Shown here piece by piece: positions 30,523 through 39,492 of a stretch of DNA of 47,812 nt. Source of the stretch: Phycisphaerae bacterium (GTDB taxonomy: Bacteria > Planctomycetota > Phycisphaerae > UBA1845 > Fen-1342). Position numbers and translations under genes: made by a program. Under the pieces are notes generated by a model that saw only the letters and a list, made by a program, of their open reading frames with translations, made no database searches and was not told the DNA's origin. The stretch is taken from the NCBI GenBank assembly GCA_030612705.1, contig JAUWNI010000016.1, forward strand, positions 1 to 47,812, written 5' to 3'. Within the stretch, counting starts at the first letter, position 1, and the number at the start of each line of letters is the position of its first letter.

Positions 30523-31919
30523 CGTTTCAACAGCAGGTCGCGAAACGGTTCGTACTCGGCCGGCATCGTCTCGTATGATTCCGGGCGTTCTTCCAACCCC
30601 ACCAGGCTGGGTGGCGTTTCGGGGTTGACGCCGATAGTTGCCTGGATTTCCTCGGGAAACTTGGCCGGGTGCGCCGTTTCGACGGAAACTGCCAGCGGCT
30701 CGCTGTCCGTCACACATTCGCGCCAGTAACGCTCCAGTCCCGCCCAGCCGACGGCACCGTGCGGCTCGAGAATCACGCCGTAGCGCTCAAAAGCGTCCCT
30801 GATCGTCGCGCGGGTCTCATCGTCGCTAATACTGACGGCGTAAATGTCGCGGCGCATTTGTTCGAGATCAGGTTGCTCACGGACGGTGCCGGTCTCATCC
30901 ATCCACCCGCCGTAGACGTCCACGAGCCGAGCGAGGTTCGAGGGGTGACCAACGTTCATGGCGTTTGAGATGCAGACGCGCGAGGGGGCGATTTTTTCAT
31001 ACTTCCCGGTGCTCAGGAAAATCGGGACCTCGTCGTTAGCGTTGGTGGCGATGACCAGTCGTTCGATCGGCAAGCCCATCTTTCTTGCAATCACCGCGCC
31101 CATCATGTCGCCGAAATTGCCCGACGGCACGCAGATTACGATCGGCTCAAGTGTGGGGCGGGTGCCCCGCCCGCCAATCGCGCCCGCCAGCTTGACGTAC
31201 GCGTACACGTAATAAACCGCCTGCGGCAGCAGCCGGCCGATGTTGATCGAGTTGGCGGAGGTAAGACGGATGCTCGCGAGGTCCGGGTCGGCGAACGCTC
31301 GTTTGACCATCGCCTGGCAGTCGTCGAATTGACCCTGGACGGCGATGGTCGTTACGTTCCCGGCGATGGTCGTCATCTGTTTCCGCTGACGGCCGGAGAC
31401 CTCGTCGGGCGGGAACAGCACGACGACACGTACGCGTTCGACGCCGTGGTAGGCGTGAGCGACGGCACTGCCGGTGTCGCCGGAGGTGGCGGTCAGAATG
31501 ACCAGCTCGCCGTCCTCGTTTTGCATCAGCACGCTCATCCAGCTGGCCATCATGCGGGCGGCAAAGTCCTTGAACGAAGCGGTCGGACCGCGGTCGAGCC
31601 GCATCAGGTGACGCCGGCCGGTAACGTGTTCGAGCGGGACGTCGTAGTCGTAGGCGTCTTCGCAGAGTCGCTTGAGCGTCGCGTCGTCAAAGGCGCCGGC
31701 GGTATAACGCCTCAGGACGGCGTGCGCGATTTCCGGATAGGTCCTGTCGGCCAGTGCACCAAGCTCGTCGGCGCTGAGCGGCGGGTATTCCCGTGGCAGG
31801 AACAGCCCGCGGTCGGCCGCCTGGCCTTGCAGGAGGGCCTCGCCGAGGGTGGCCGTGGGCACGTTACGGTTGGTGCTGTAAAAGTGGACTGGTTCGTTCA
31901 TATTGTTTACCGGATTCAC
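30507..31919 (-). CDS. thrC: Threonine synthase
   Basis: 470 residues of the PLP fold-type II enzyme that converts O-phosphohomoserine to threonine. The PLP-binding Lys is in GPTASFKDFAARMM near residue 115; ATSGDTGSAVAHAYHG and VPSGNFGDMMGAVIARKM follow, and the N-terminal VHFYSTNRN is typical of the longer thrC class. A second ATG (MNEPVHFY) at 31901 is an equally good start. The 3' end is duplicated beyond the gene (see 30282-30522). Confidence 0.94.
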   Translation of the reverse strand: MNPVNNMNEPVHFYSTNRNVPTATLGEALLQGQAADRGLFLPREYPPLSADELGALADRTYPEIAHAVLRRYTAGAFDDATLKRLCEDAYDYDVPLEHVTGRRHLMRLDRGPTASFKDFAARMMASWMSVLMQNEDGELVILTATSGDTGSAVAHAYHGVERVRVVVLFPPDEVSGRQRKQMTTIAGNVTTIAVQGQFDDCQAMVKRAFADPDLASIRLTSANSINIGRLLPQAVYYVYAYVKLAGAIGGRGTRPTLEPIVICVPSGNFGDMMGAVIARKMGLPIERLVIATNANDEVPIFLSTGKYEKIAPSRVCISNAMNVGHPSNLARLVDVYGGWMDETGTVREQPDLEQMRRDIYAVSISDDETRATIRDAFERYGVILEPHGAVGWAGLERYWRECVTDSEPLAVSVETAHPAKFPEEIQATIGVNPETPPSLVGLEERPESYETMPAEYEPFRDLLLKRFQYA

Positions 31920-32175
31920 GGATTACCGAGTTCGTCGGCCCGATTACTGTCGCACCGCGGGAGAAAAACACCCTTATCGAAGGCGTCGGATTATCACAAG
32001 GTTATTGTACAACCTTGGTTCGTGCCGGGTGCCACGGACAAGCGGCAGTTTGCTTGTCCGTGCTTCCAGCGATGCTTAGCAGTCCAACGCAAAAGTCATG
32101 TAGCGGCCCGCGCCTCGCGGGCCGTACGCCCAAAGCGGCGTTTGCGGCCTATTACGGCCGGCGAGGCGCCGGCCG
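31920..32175. repeat. Gap with dispersed hairpins between thrC and the vanZ-like gene
   Basis: It holds the 47-base CACGGACAAGC hairpin (32027-32073) and GC-rich stems around 32094-32180 (GCGGCCCGCGCCTCGCGGGCCGTAC; GGCCGGCGAGGCGCCGGCC). It is also the promoter region for thrC. No gene is seen. Confidence 0.7.
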
Positions 32176-32577
32176 CTACGTCATTCCCTCCGCGTCGATC
32201 GACGACGACCGATATCGTCGGTGCAGCTCGAGTGCCAGCAACACGACCACGATGCCGGTGAGATTAGCTATCCAATCGGGCAGACAAGTGTAACGATTGA
32301 CGAATTGTTGCGAGTATTCGTCCAGCGTGGCGTATGCGGCAAGCACGATTAACGCAATCCAGACGAAGCGATTAGAGAGCCGGCGATTGAAGCTCTCGGC
32401 AAACTTCCAAAACAAGAACGCCAGTAGCCCGAAGGACACGATATGAGCCAGTTTGTCCTCACTCGAAACGCCCAGGAGTTGCGGCTTGGGTAAGTGGGTC
32501 ACGCAGAATAAATAGACCCAATAAGCCGGCAGCGCTCGGCGATACCAATGTTCCCAGGATTTCGACCACTTCAGCAT
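32176..32577 (-). CDS. VanZ-family membrane protein
   Basis: 133 residues with about four hydrophobic segments. The VanZ-like core is visible as SSEDKLAHIVSFGLLAFLFW and TLDEYSQQFVNRYTCLPDWIANLTGIVVVLL. VanZ-like proteins are small inner-membrane proteins, in some cases linked to glycopeptide tolerance; the general role is unknown. It lies 9 bases downstream of the parA-like gene and is probably the last member of the rpsP-to-parA transcript. Confidence 0.82.
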   Translation of the reverse strand: MLKWSKSWEHWYRRALPAYWVYLFCVTHLPKPQLLGVSSEDKLAHIVSFGLLAFLFWKFAESFNRRLSNRFVWIALIVLAAYATLDEYSQQFVNRYTCLPDWIANLTGIVVVLLALELHRRYRSSSIDAEGMT

Positions 32578-32586
32578 CGGCGGTAG

Positions 32587-33555
32587 CTATGGATTGACCG
32601 TATCGGGCGTCGCGGCGGGACGCGTCTCGAGCTGTGGAGAAGATGAAAGCGAATCCGTGGTTGCGATCGAGTCCGGCGGCAAAACCATATCGACATCCGC
32701 CGCCGCCTCCCGAACGACCTGACTCGCCACCTCTGCTCCGCGTTCAACCAGGGCCGCGGCAGATGCCGGCGACGTCATCTCAAGTAATTCGCGGGCCAGT
32801 CCGCCGTAATCCTCCGCGCCGTTACTGCTCGGAGCATAGTCGAAGATCGTTAGGCCGAAGCTGGGACATTCAGCCAGCTTAATGTTGCGGCGAATGGTCG
32901 TGTCGAACACGCGGGCCCCATACCAGACATCGTCGGGCGAGGCACTCGCGATGAACTGCCGCACGTCGTTGTCAACTTCCTGCGCCAAACGCGTGCCCTT
33001 CTCGTACATACACAGGGCGATGCCGCTGATACGCAGCGACGGGTTCAGCACGCCGCGGACGGCCGAGGCGGTCTTAAGCAGCATTCCCAGCCCCTGCAAC
33101 GCCAGGAAGTGCGGCTGGAGCGGTATGATGACCTCCTCGGTGGCGGCGAGTGCGTTGATTGTTAGCGTGCCCAGCGAAGGTGGGCAATCGATGATGATAA
33201 AGTCGAAACGATCAAACAGCGGCTCCAACGCGCGGCGCAGGATCAACTCACGGTCGGGCCGCTGCGAAAGTTCGGACTCGGCGGCAACGAGGTCGACGTG
33301 CGACGCAAGCACCGTCAGCTTGTCGGAAACTTCGCGTAAGGCGTCGCCGGCAGCGGTACCGTTCACGAGAACATCATAAATCCCGGGTTCGTCCGGGCCG
33401 GCTTCTATCCCCAGGTGCATGCTGGTGTGCGCCTGTGGGTCAAGGTCAACCAGCAGCACGCGTGACCCCCACCGGGCCAAACCGGCGGCGACGTTCACCG
33501 CCGTCGTGGTCTTGCCCACGCCTCCTTTCTGATTGATCATCGCGATACGACGCAT
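32587..33555 (-). CDS. ParA/Soj-type Walker ATPase
   Basis: 322 residues from ATG 33555, where homology begins at MRRIAMINQKGGVGKTTTAVN (deviant Walker A with signature Lys). The frame stays open to 33879, but that part is hairpin repeat. Further motifs: LLVDLDPQAHTS, DFIIIDCPPSLG and LQPHFLALQG. Such ATPases drive chromosome or plasmid segregation or position complexes. The C-terminus is a low-complexity, Ala/Pro/Ser-rich tail. No parB is adjacent, so an orphan ParA positioning some cellular cargo is possible. Confidence 0.9.
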   Translation of the reverse strand: MRRIAMINQKGGVGKTTTAVNVAAGLARWGSRVLLVDLDPQAHTSMHLGIEAGPDEPGIYDVLVNGTAAGDALREVSDKLTVLASHVDLVAAESELSQRPDRELILRRALEPLFDRFDFIIIDCPPSLGTLTINALAATEEVIIPLQPHFLALQGLGMLLKTASAVRGVLNPSLRISGIALCMYEKGTRLAQEVDNDVRQFIASASPDDVWYGARVFDTTIRRNIKLAECPSFGLTIFDYAPSSNGAEDYGGLARELLEMTSPASAAALVERGAEVASQVVREAAADVDMVLPPDSIATTDSLSSSPQLETRPAATPDTVNP

Positions 33556-33599
33556 AGACGGAGTATACGCGAGCAGGTGGGATTTCAAAAGAACGCACA

Positions 33600-33838
33600 G
33601 GCGAACGGCTAGTGCTTTGTCAACCTTCGATTGATGGGTGCCATGCCCAAGCCAAAGGCGCGGGCATGCTTCTAAATAACCGTGCGTGAAAACGCGCCGC
33701 GCGATGACCCGCGCAGCAGAGCCGGCGTGTCCCCACGCCGGTTTCCGGGCCGGGGACGGCCCGGCTCTGCTGCATGATCGCACACGATCCGACGGTTGTC
33801 GATTGCCGATTGCCGATTCGCTGGGTCGATGACTCGAC
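33600..33838. repeat. Hairpin repeats upstream of the parA-like gene
   Basis: 33637-33680 is a GGGTGCCATGCCCAAGC hairpin with arms pairing as CATGCCC/GGGCATG. 33712-33772 is a long inverted repeat with arms GCAGCAGAGCCGG and CCGGCTCTGCTGC. 33796-33818 (CGATTGCCGATTGCCGATT) is the only trace of the heptamer family outside the catabolic block. No gene is seen. Confidence 0.75.
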
Positions 33839-34213
33839 CTACCACCGCTCCGGCACAAACGCGTCGGGGAAATGCTCAATTTCCGGCTCGCCGGTTTCGG
33901 GCAGGACGATCGCCACCACGTCGAATCGGCAGGGCTTGTCGGTCCAGCGCTTGCGATTGAGGAACCATTTGGCGGCTTTGAGCAGCTTGTGTTGTTTGGA
34001 ACGCGTGACCTGATCCTGCGGGTCCTTGAACGCCCGGTTGCGTAGCGTCTTCACCTCGACGAAAACGATCGTCTCCGCCTCGCGCATTATCAGATCGATT
34101 TCGCCTACGGTGGTGGAAAAGCGGCGCGCCAGGGTTTTCAGGCCGCGCTTATTGAGAAAAGTTTCGGCCAGGCGTTCGCCTTGCAAGCCGAGTTTGGAGC
34201 GGGTAGTGCTCAC
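33839..34213 (-). CDS. yraN: YraN-family (UPF0102) nuclease-like protein
   Basis: 124 residues. G..GE..A..FL...G...L.R.......GEIDLI and FVEVKTLRN are the hallmarks of this restriction-endonuclease-fold family. Its function is unproven; Holliday-junction or DNA-uptake links have been suggested for relatives. It lies 8 bases after rplS, in the classic trmD-rplS-yraN neighbourhood. Confidence 0.9.
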   Translation of the reverse strand: MSTTRSKLGLQGERLAETFLNKRGLKTLARRFSTTVGEIDLIMREAETIVFVEVKTLRNRAFKDPQDQVTRSKQHKLLKAAKWFLNRKRWTDKPCRFDVVAIVLPETGEPEIEHFPDAFVPERW

Positions 34214-34221
34214 GCCGGCGG

Positions 34222-34704
34222 CTACGTGGCCGCGGCGACTTCCGCGTCTTCGGTGGGTCCGCTCGCCGCCGCCGCCGCGGCAACCTCCGCCGCCTCGGCT
34301 TCGCGACGACGCTTCTCGGCCCGGGCCTCTTCCGCCGCCCGCCGCTGGGCGGCCGAAATGCGGCGTTCCTTCAGCTTGCGGGCCTTGCCGACCCGGTCAC
34401 GCAGGTAGTACAGCTTGCATCGCCGAATCTTCCCGCTGCGTTTCGTCTTGATCGAGACGACCTTCGGCGAGTGGATCGGGAAGACACGTTCGACGCCCTG
34501 GTCGGCGACGATGCGGCGGACCGTGAACATCTCGTCGAGCCCCCGGCCCTTGCGGCTGATGACGGTGCCCTCGTAGTCCTGCAAGCGCTCTTTCTCACCC
34601 TCGATGATGCGGATGGTCACGACGACGGTGTCACCGATCTCGAAATCCAGCTCGCTCTGGCGTTTGTACTTCTTCTCGATTGTGTCAAGCAGGGGGTTTC
34701 TCAT
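34222..34704 (-). CDS. rplS: Large ribosomal subunit protein bL19
   Basis: 160 residues from ATG 34704. The core [31 protein letters not shown] and [37 protein letters not shown] is canonical L19. The C-terminus is extended by about 45 residues of charged and Ala-rich sequence ([20 protein letters not shown], then an Ala/Val/Glu run) beyond the usual ~115. A longer open frame upstream (to 34818) overlaps trmD and is not supported. Confidence 0.95.
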   Translation of the reverse strand: MRNPLLDTIEKKYKRQSELDFEIGDTVVVTIRIIEGEKERLQDYEGTVISRKGRGLDEMFTVRRIVADQGVERVFPIHSPKVVSIKTKRSGKIRRCKLYYLRDRVGKARKLKERRISAAQRRAAEEARAEKRRREAEAAEVAAAAAASGPTEDAEVAAAT

Positions 34705-34727
34705 CGGGACGTCTCTCTTTCTCGTCG

Positions 34728-35435
34728 TTACGCAATCCGCTGCGCCGCGTAATTGTTTTGATCCAACAAATCGGGACGCCGCTGTTGCGTCCGTTGTTCC
34801 GATTGCGACCGACGCCACGCTTCAATATCGGCATGATTGCCGTTCAGCAGCACGTCGGGCACGCTCCGTCCGCGAAACTCCCGCGGGCGGGTGTACTGGG
34901 GATATTCGAGCCGGCCGTTCTGAAACGACTCGTTGTCGGTCGCCTCCGCATTCCCGAGAGCGCCCGGCAGCAATCGCACAACACTGTCGATCACGGCCAG
35001 AGCGGCAATCTCGCCCCCGGTCATGATAAAATCGCCCAGGCTCACTTCCTCCGGCTGAAGCAGGTCGATAATCCGCTCGTCGTAGCCTTCGTAATGCCCG
35101 CAGATAAAAAACAGCCGCTCGCACGAAGCAAAGCGGCCGGCGGTTGCCTGGGTAAAACGCGGACCCTGCGGCGTAAACAGAACACGCAGGGCCTTGCGGT
35201 TGTCCATGGCTTCGATCGCCTCGACGGCGTCGCACACGGGTTGACACGACAGCACCATCCCGGGGCCGCCGCCGAACGGCCGATCGTCAACTTTCCGATG
35301 CGGGTCGCGGGTATAGTCGCGGAGTTGGTGGGTGTGTATTTCAACCGCGCCGACGGCCTGCGCGCGCCCCAGGATACTCGCCGTCACATACGGCTGCATA
35401 ACCTCTGGGAATAGCGTCAGGACGTCGATACGCAT
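34728..35435 (-). CDS. trmD: tRNA (guanine-N1)-methyltransferase TrmD
   Basis: 235 residues of the SPOUT-class enzyme that makes m1G37 in tRNAs with G at position 36, preventing frameshifts. [47 protein letters not shown] and [27 protein letters not shown] are the family core. It lies between rpsP and rplS. rimM, usual in this operon, is absent; the rpsP-trmD gap is only 30 bases. Confidence 0.96.
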   Translation of the reverse strand: MRIDVLTLFPEVMQPYVTASILGRAQAVGAVEIHTHQLRDYTRDPHRKVDDRPFGGGPGMVLSCQPVCDAVEAIEAMDNRKALRVLFTPQGPRFTQATAGRFASCERLFFICGHYEGYDERIIDLLQPEEVSLGDFIMTGGEIAALAVIDSVVRLLPGALGNAEATDNESFQNGRLEYPQYTRPREFRGRSVPDVLLNGNHADIEAWRRSQSEQRTQQRRPDLLDQNNYAAQRIA

Positions 35436-35465
35436 GGCTGTGTCCGGGCATAAGCCGCGCTGGTC

Positions 35466-35720
35466 TCACTTTGTCGCGATACCGTTTTTCTTCAGCAGGC
35501 TGCGGACCGTGTCGCTGGGCACGGCCCCGACGCCGAGCCAGTACTTGATCCGCTCGTCGTTGAGTTTGACCTGCTGTGATTCGATCCTGTTTTCCGGGTC
35601 GTACAATCCGAGTTCTTCGAGCACGCGACCATCGCGGGGATTGCGCCCCTCGATCGCGGTCAAACGAAAGAACGACCGATGTTTTCGACCCAGGCGTTTG
35701 AGCCGTAACTTTACCGCCAT
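35466..35720 (-). CDS. rpsP: Small ribosomal subunit protein bS16
   Basis: 84 residues. MAVKLRLKRLGRKHRSFFRL, AIEGRNPRDGRVLEELGLYDP and IKYWLGVGAVPSDTV are typical. GGAG lies 6 bases upstream of the ATG. It is the first gene of a leftward run rpsP-trmD-rplS-yraN and probably parA-like and vanZ-like. Confidence 0.96.
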   Translation of the reverse strand: MAVKLRLKRLGRKHRSFFRLTAIEGRNPRDGRVLEELGLYDPENRIESQQVKLNDERIKYWLGVGAVPSDTVRSLLKKNGIATK

Positions 35721-36190
35721 CTGGTTCTCCGGTGGTTATGGACGGATATCGCCGCACACCGAAACTTGTTTCACTAGCGACAACCGCTCCGAGAGCGATG
35801 TCGAGCCTCACAGTATATGCGACCCCGGCATAACTGCCAAGCCCCAATAACGACCAAATTAGAGCCCGGGTGAACGTTAGGAATGTGGGTAATGCCTGAA
35901 TGTCATTCCGACCGTGTCCGCCACCGGCAGACACGCGGAGGAATCTTGTGCTCTGTCGCAGGTATATTGATGAACCGGGCAGACAGAGCCTCAAGAAGAG
36001 CCGCGGACTTCAGTCCGCCCGGTCGTTCGGGAAGAGGAAATTCTACTCCCTGCGGCATCTCCGCGCGGGCTGAAGCCCGCGGCTCCTTGGGGGCCGACGC
36101 TACCCGCGGATTATGCAAAACGGGCCCGGGCTTGTGTCCCGGGCCCATTCCTGGCGGAAGCTGCTGTGTGTTTCGTAGTCCGGCGGTCTG
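35721..36190. repeat. Gap upstream of rpsP with dispersed palindromes
   Basis: Near 35899 begins a GTCATTCCGA...GAGGAATCTTG element related to the 85-base repeats at 26.4-26.9 kb. 36000-36090 carries two GGCTGAAGCCC-type palindromes. 36085-36113 is a partial copy of the GGCCGACGCTACCCGCGGATT element. The rpsP promoter must lie in about 35721-35890 on the minus strand, but I could not pick convincing hexamers. Confidence 0.65.
36116..36146 (-). terminator. Intrinsic terminator of the epimerase gene
   Basis: GGGCCCGGG and CCCGGGCCC form a perfect 9-bp stem with a 7-base loop (36122-36146). On the minus strand it is followed by GTTTTG, a short U-rich tail. It lies about 45 bases beyond the stop of the gene at 36191. 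Confidence 0.75.
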
Positions 36191-37153
36191 TTAAGACACC
36201 ACCTGAGCCTGTTGCGGCAAAAAGCTCTGCGTAAGTTCCGCGACCGCCTGCTCAACCGTGTAGCGCGGCTGCCAACCGAATTCGGTCGTGATCTTGTGGT
36301 TGTCCCCGCAGTACCAAGGAACCTGACCGTCGTCGTCGTCGGCCGGCTGGTCGGACAGCGTGATGTTCCGACCCGCGGTTCGGCAGATCAGCTCGATAAT
36401 CTCTCGCACGGTCCAGGTTCGCCCGGAACTGATGTTGTATGCCTCGTTGGCCCGGCCTTCCTCGAGCAGATACGCATACGCCTCAATCACGTCCGATACG
36501 TGCAGAAAGTCACGCTTGAAGTTGAGGTCCGGCAGTTGCAACGTGCTGCCGTGCGCGGCCGGATCCCACTCGGCCAAACGCTTCGCGACCGAGCCGAAGA
36601 AAAATTCCTCGGACTGGCCCGCCCCGGTGTAGTGGAAAGGCCGAACGATCGTAATGTGCGTGTGGTAATTCAAGAAAAACGTGCGGGCGATCGACTCGGC
36701 GGAGGCTTTCAACGAGCCGAACGTATTAACCGGATTGAACGGCGTGTCTTCGCCGACCGGTCGCTCGTTTCCTTCGACTTTCCCGTAGACGTCGCAGGCG
36801 CTCGTCAGCAGAACGCGGGCGCGCGGGACGATCCGCCTAGCCGCGTCCAGAATGTTTGCCCAGCCGGTCACGATCGACTGATAAGCGATTAACGGCTCGG
36901 CGTTGGCGGCGTGCGGCTGCGACGTGCCCGCCAGGTGGACGATGCCGTCTGGTTTGACGCCGGCGACCGCGCGGGCGACCGTGATCGCGTCACTGACGTC
37001 GCAGACCAGGGCTTTGCCGTATTGGCGTTCGAAGGCCAGCTTTCTGGCCCGGTTTCGAACCCCACCGACTACCTCGTAGCCCCGCCTCCGCAGGTACTCG
37101 ACGAGATGCTTCCCGGTAAAGCCCTCCGCACCGGTGATGAACAGGGTTTTCAC
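36191..37153 (-). CDS. NAD-dependent epimerase/dehydratase, GDP-4-keto-6-deoxymannose reductase-like
   Basis: About 320 residues of the extended SDR family of sugar-nucleotide enzymes. TLFITGAEGFTGKHL is the cofactor motif, and HLAGTSQPHAA, LLTSACDVYG and DFLHVSDVIEAY are family regions. The usual catalytic YxxxK reads FGSLK (near residue 160), so the Tyr seems to be replaced by Phe. The GTG at 37153 is the best start, because GGAGG lies 6 bases before it and only abuts the ATG at 37159. It is followed by a clear terminator, so it is probably monocistronic. Substrate is not decidable. Confidence 0.85.
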   Translation of the reverse strand: MKTLFITGAEGFTGKHLVEYLRRRGYEVVGGVRNRARKLAFERQYGKALVCDVSDAITVARAVAGVKPDGIVHLAGTSQPHAANAEPLIAYQSIVTGWANILDAARRIVPRARVLLTSACDVYGKVEGNERPVGEDTPFNPVNTFGSLKASAESIARTFFLNYHTHITIVRPFHYTGAGQSEEFFFGSVAKRLAEWDPAAHGSTLQLPDLNFKRDFLHVSDVIEAYAYLLEEGRANEAYNISSGRTWTVREIIELICRTAGRNITLSDQPADDDDGQVPWYCGDNHKITTEFGWQPRYTVEQAVAELTQSFLPQQAQVVS

Positions 37154-37407
37154 AGTCATCCTCCACTGGGGACACAGCTCCAACGTGTCTAGCAGCGACC
37201 GGGCTTCGAAGCGCTTAAGCAGTCTCTGCGGGAGTCATATCGGTTAGCGGAGGGGGCTGGTTTCGTAAGCGGTGCGGCGGGGGTGTAATTGGGTCCATTT
37301 TATCCCGACCGGAAACAGAGGCGGCGTCCGGAACCATCGATGGGAACTATCGAATTCTCGGTTTGCCCAGCGCAATACCTGCACGCCCGGCGGCCACGCC
37401 CCACTCG

Positions 37408-37454
37408 ATCGCTGGAAGCACGGACAAGCAAACTGCCGCTTGTCCGTGGCACCC
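37408..37454 (-). repeat. Third, inverted copy of the 47-base hairpin element
   Basis: The exact reverse complement of 25662-25708 and 32027-32073. It lies upstream of frr in a gap that shows no gene (37184-37595). Confidence 0.9.
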
Positions 37455-37595
37455 GTCGATGAACGTGTCACTGCAGCCGAACCTGTTATTCCGATCCCCA
37501 CTCGAATGCCCCATAATCATCGTCTTGAGCGGCGACGCTTCGACGTGTATCCTAACCCGCTGTTGTGTTTGTGTGACCGTTTCGGAGTGGTACCG

Positions 37596-38162
37596 ATGGA
37601 CCTGGATGAAATCCTGCTGGAAGCCGAAGAGCAGATGGAGAAATCCGCCGAGTTCCTCAAGCACGAGTTGCGGGGGATTCGCACCGGGCAGGCCTCCGCC
37701 GGCCTGGTCGACCAGCTCAGGGTCGAGGTCGAGTCGTACGGGGCGCCCATGGGACTCAAGGAGTTGGCCAACATCGGCGTCGCCGAGGGTAACACGATTG
37801 TCATCAAGGCCTTCGACCCCTCGACCTTGAAGGACATCGAGCGGGCGATCGAAAAGAGCGAGATCGGCATCAACCCGCAGAACGACGGCAAAATAATCCG
37901 CCTGCCCGTGCCGCCTTTGTCAACCGAGCGGCGAAACCAGATCGTCGCGCAGGTCAAGCAGCTCGCCGAGCATCAGAAGGTCGCCGTCCGCAACACCCGT
38001 CGCGACGCAAACAAGTCTTTGGGCGCCGCCGAAAAGGCCAAGGAACTGACCGAAGACGACGTCAAGAGCGGCGAAAAGCAGGTCCAGGAACTGACCGATA
38101 ACTACTGCAAGCAAATCGACAAGCTGCTCGAAGAGAAAACGAAGGACATCATGGAAGTCTGA
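37596..38162 (+). CDS. frr: Ribosome recycling factor
   Basis: 188 residues from ATG 37596, with GGAG 8 bases upstream. The frame is open upstream to 37272, but only homology from MDLDEILLEAEEQMEKS is real. ELRGIRTGQASAGLVDQLRVE, NIGVAEGNTIVIKAFD and IRLPVPPLSTERRNQ are typical. Frr splits post-termination ribosomes with EF-G. It usually follows pyrH, but here it stands alone. Downstream, 38238-38263 carries a GGCTGAAGCCC palindrome that could end the transcript. Confidence 0.96.
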   Translation: MDLDEILLEAEEQMEKSAEFLKHELRGIRTGQASAGLVDQLRVEVESYGAPMGLKELANIGVAEGNTIVIKAFDPSTLKDIERAIEKSEIGINPQNDGKIIRLPVPPLSTERRNQIVAQVKQLAEHQKVAVRNTRRDANKSLGAAEKAKELTEDDVKSGEKQVQELTDNYCKQIDKLLEEKTKDIMEV

Positions 38163-38301
38163 GTTCGTTTTTTCCGAATTGCCGAGGCGTTTATTAAATC
38201 GACTGAATAACCGCGAACTCTCGTCCGCGCGGAGTGGCCGCGCGGGCTGAAGCCCGTGGCTCATCTATTTGCCGCACGCACACCGGACGCATACATAATT
38301 T

Positions 38302-39333
38302 TTATACCTGAGACTTGTCTGCTTCGATTGCCCGATGGCACGCGATGATGTGATCGGTCGGATATGCTGCGTGTCGTTTCAGGTTTGGCGTTTCCTGCCG
38401 ACAACAATCGATTGCAATTGGGCAGCGCGGGTGGAACGCACAGCCGGTCGGCGGGTTGGCCGGGTTAGGCGGTTCGCCCGGCAGCGCGAGGTGGTCGCGG
38501 CGGGCACGCGGGTCGGGCACCGGGGCGGCGGCCAGCAACGCCTGTGTATATGGGTGCCGTGGGTTTGAGAACAGCTCTTCCGCCGAGGCCTGCTCGACGA
38601 TCTTGCCCAGGTACATCACCGCGATCTCGTCGCAGAAATGGCGGACGACGGCCAGATTGTGGGCGATGAAGAGATAGCTCAGGCCGAATTCGTCCTGGAG
38701 GTCCGCCAGCAAGTTGAGTATCTGTGATTGGATCGAGACGTCGAGTGCCGAGACCGGCTCGTCGCAGATGATCAGCTTGGGCTTCAGCGCCAGGGCGCGA
38801 GCGATGCCGATGCGCTGACGCTGCCCCCCGGAGAACTCGTGCGGGTAGCGGCGCAGGTCGTTCGGCGATAGGCCGACGTGCGTCAGCAGATCGGCGACGC
38901 GCTTTCGGCGTTCGCCTCGGGTGTTGACCAGGCCGTGGACGCCGAGCGCTTCGCCGACGAGGGACTCGACGTTCATACGCGGGTTGAGGCTGCCGATCGG
39001 GTCCTGGAAGATGATTTGCATTTCGCGGCGGAGGCGGCGCATTTGCTTCGGCGGCAGAGCAAGGACGTCGCGGCCGTCGAAGATGACTTTGCCGCTGGTT
39101 GCGGGGATCAGGCGCAGAATGGTACGGGCGAGCGTGCTTTTACCGCATCCGCTCTCGCCGACCAGGCCGAGCGAGCAACGGCGTTTCACGTGAAACATCA
39201 CACCGTCGACGGCTTTGACGGCACCGCCGCCGCGGACGGGGAAATGCGTGCGGAGGTTTTCGACGCGTAGGATGGCGCCGTCTGTCGGCTGCTGCGCGGG
39301 CAAGTCGGTAGCGGGTGTGGTCATGACGAGCAT
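38302..39333 (-). CDS. Oligopeptide/dipeptide ABC transporter ATP-binding protein (OppF/DppF type)
   Basis: 343 residues. Walker A GESGCGKSTLAR is near residue 60, signature EFSGGQRQRIGIARAL, Walker B LIICDEPVSALD and switch His in IAHNLAVV. The C-terminal oligo_HPY region GCAFHPRCPIAIDCC carries the Cys cluster typical of the OppD/F subfamily. No permease or binding-protein gene is next to it in this window, so it is either an orphan or serves a transporter elsewhere. It begins MLVMTTP; the second Met (39324) is an alternative start. Confidence 0.92.
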   Translation of the reverse strand: MLVMTTPATDLPAQQPTDGAILRVENLRTHFPVRGGGAVKAVDGVMFHVKRRCSLGLVGESGCGKSTLARTILRLIPATSGKVIFDGRDVLALPPKQMRRLRREMQIIFQDPIGSLNPRMNVESLVGEALGVHGLVNTRGERRKRVADLLTHVGLSPNDLRRYPHEFSGGQRQRIGIARALALKPKLIICDEPVSALDVSIQSQILNLLADLQDEFGLSYLFIAHNLAVVRHFCDEIAVMYLGKIVEQASAEELFSNPRHPYTQALLAAAPVPDPRARRDHLALPGEPPNPANPPTGCAFHPRCPIAIDCCRQETPNLKRHAAYPTDHIIACHRAIEADKSQV

Positions 39334-39492
39334 TATAGGCGTTCCGGGCGATAGGATTATTTAGGCGCTGATATATTTTAGTGTACGGTCAACGCTGATT
39401 TGACGGGTTGCGTATCGAGTGGCGCACAAGTCTGTCAATTGATGATTGACGGAGTACTCGTATGGTCAGACGCTGGCGGATCGGGCGCGTAC

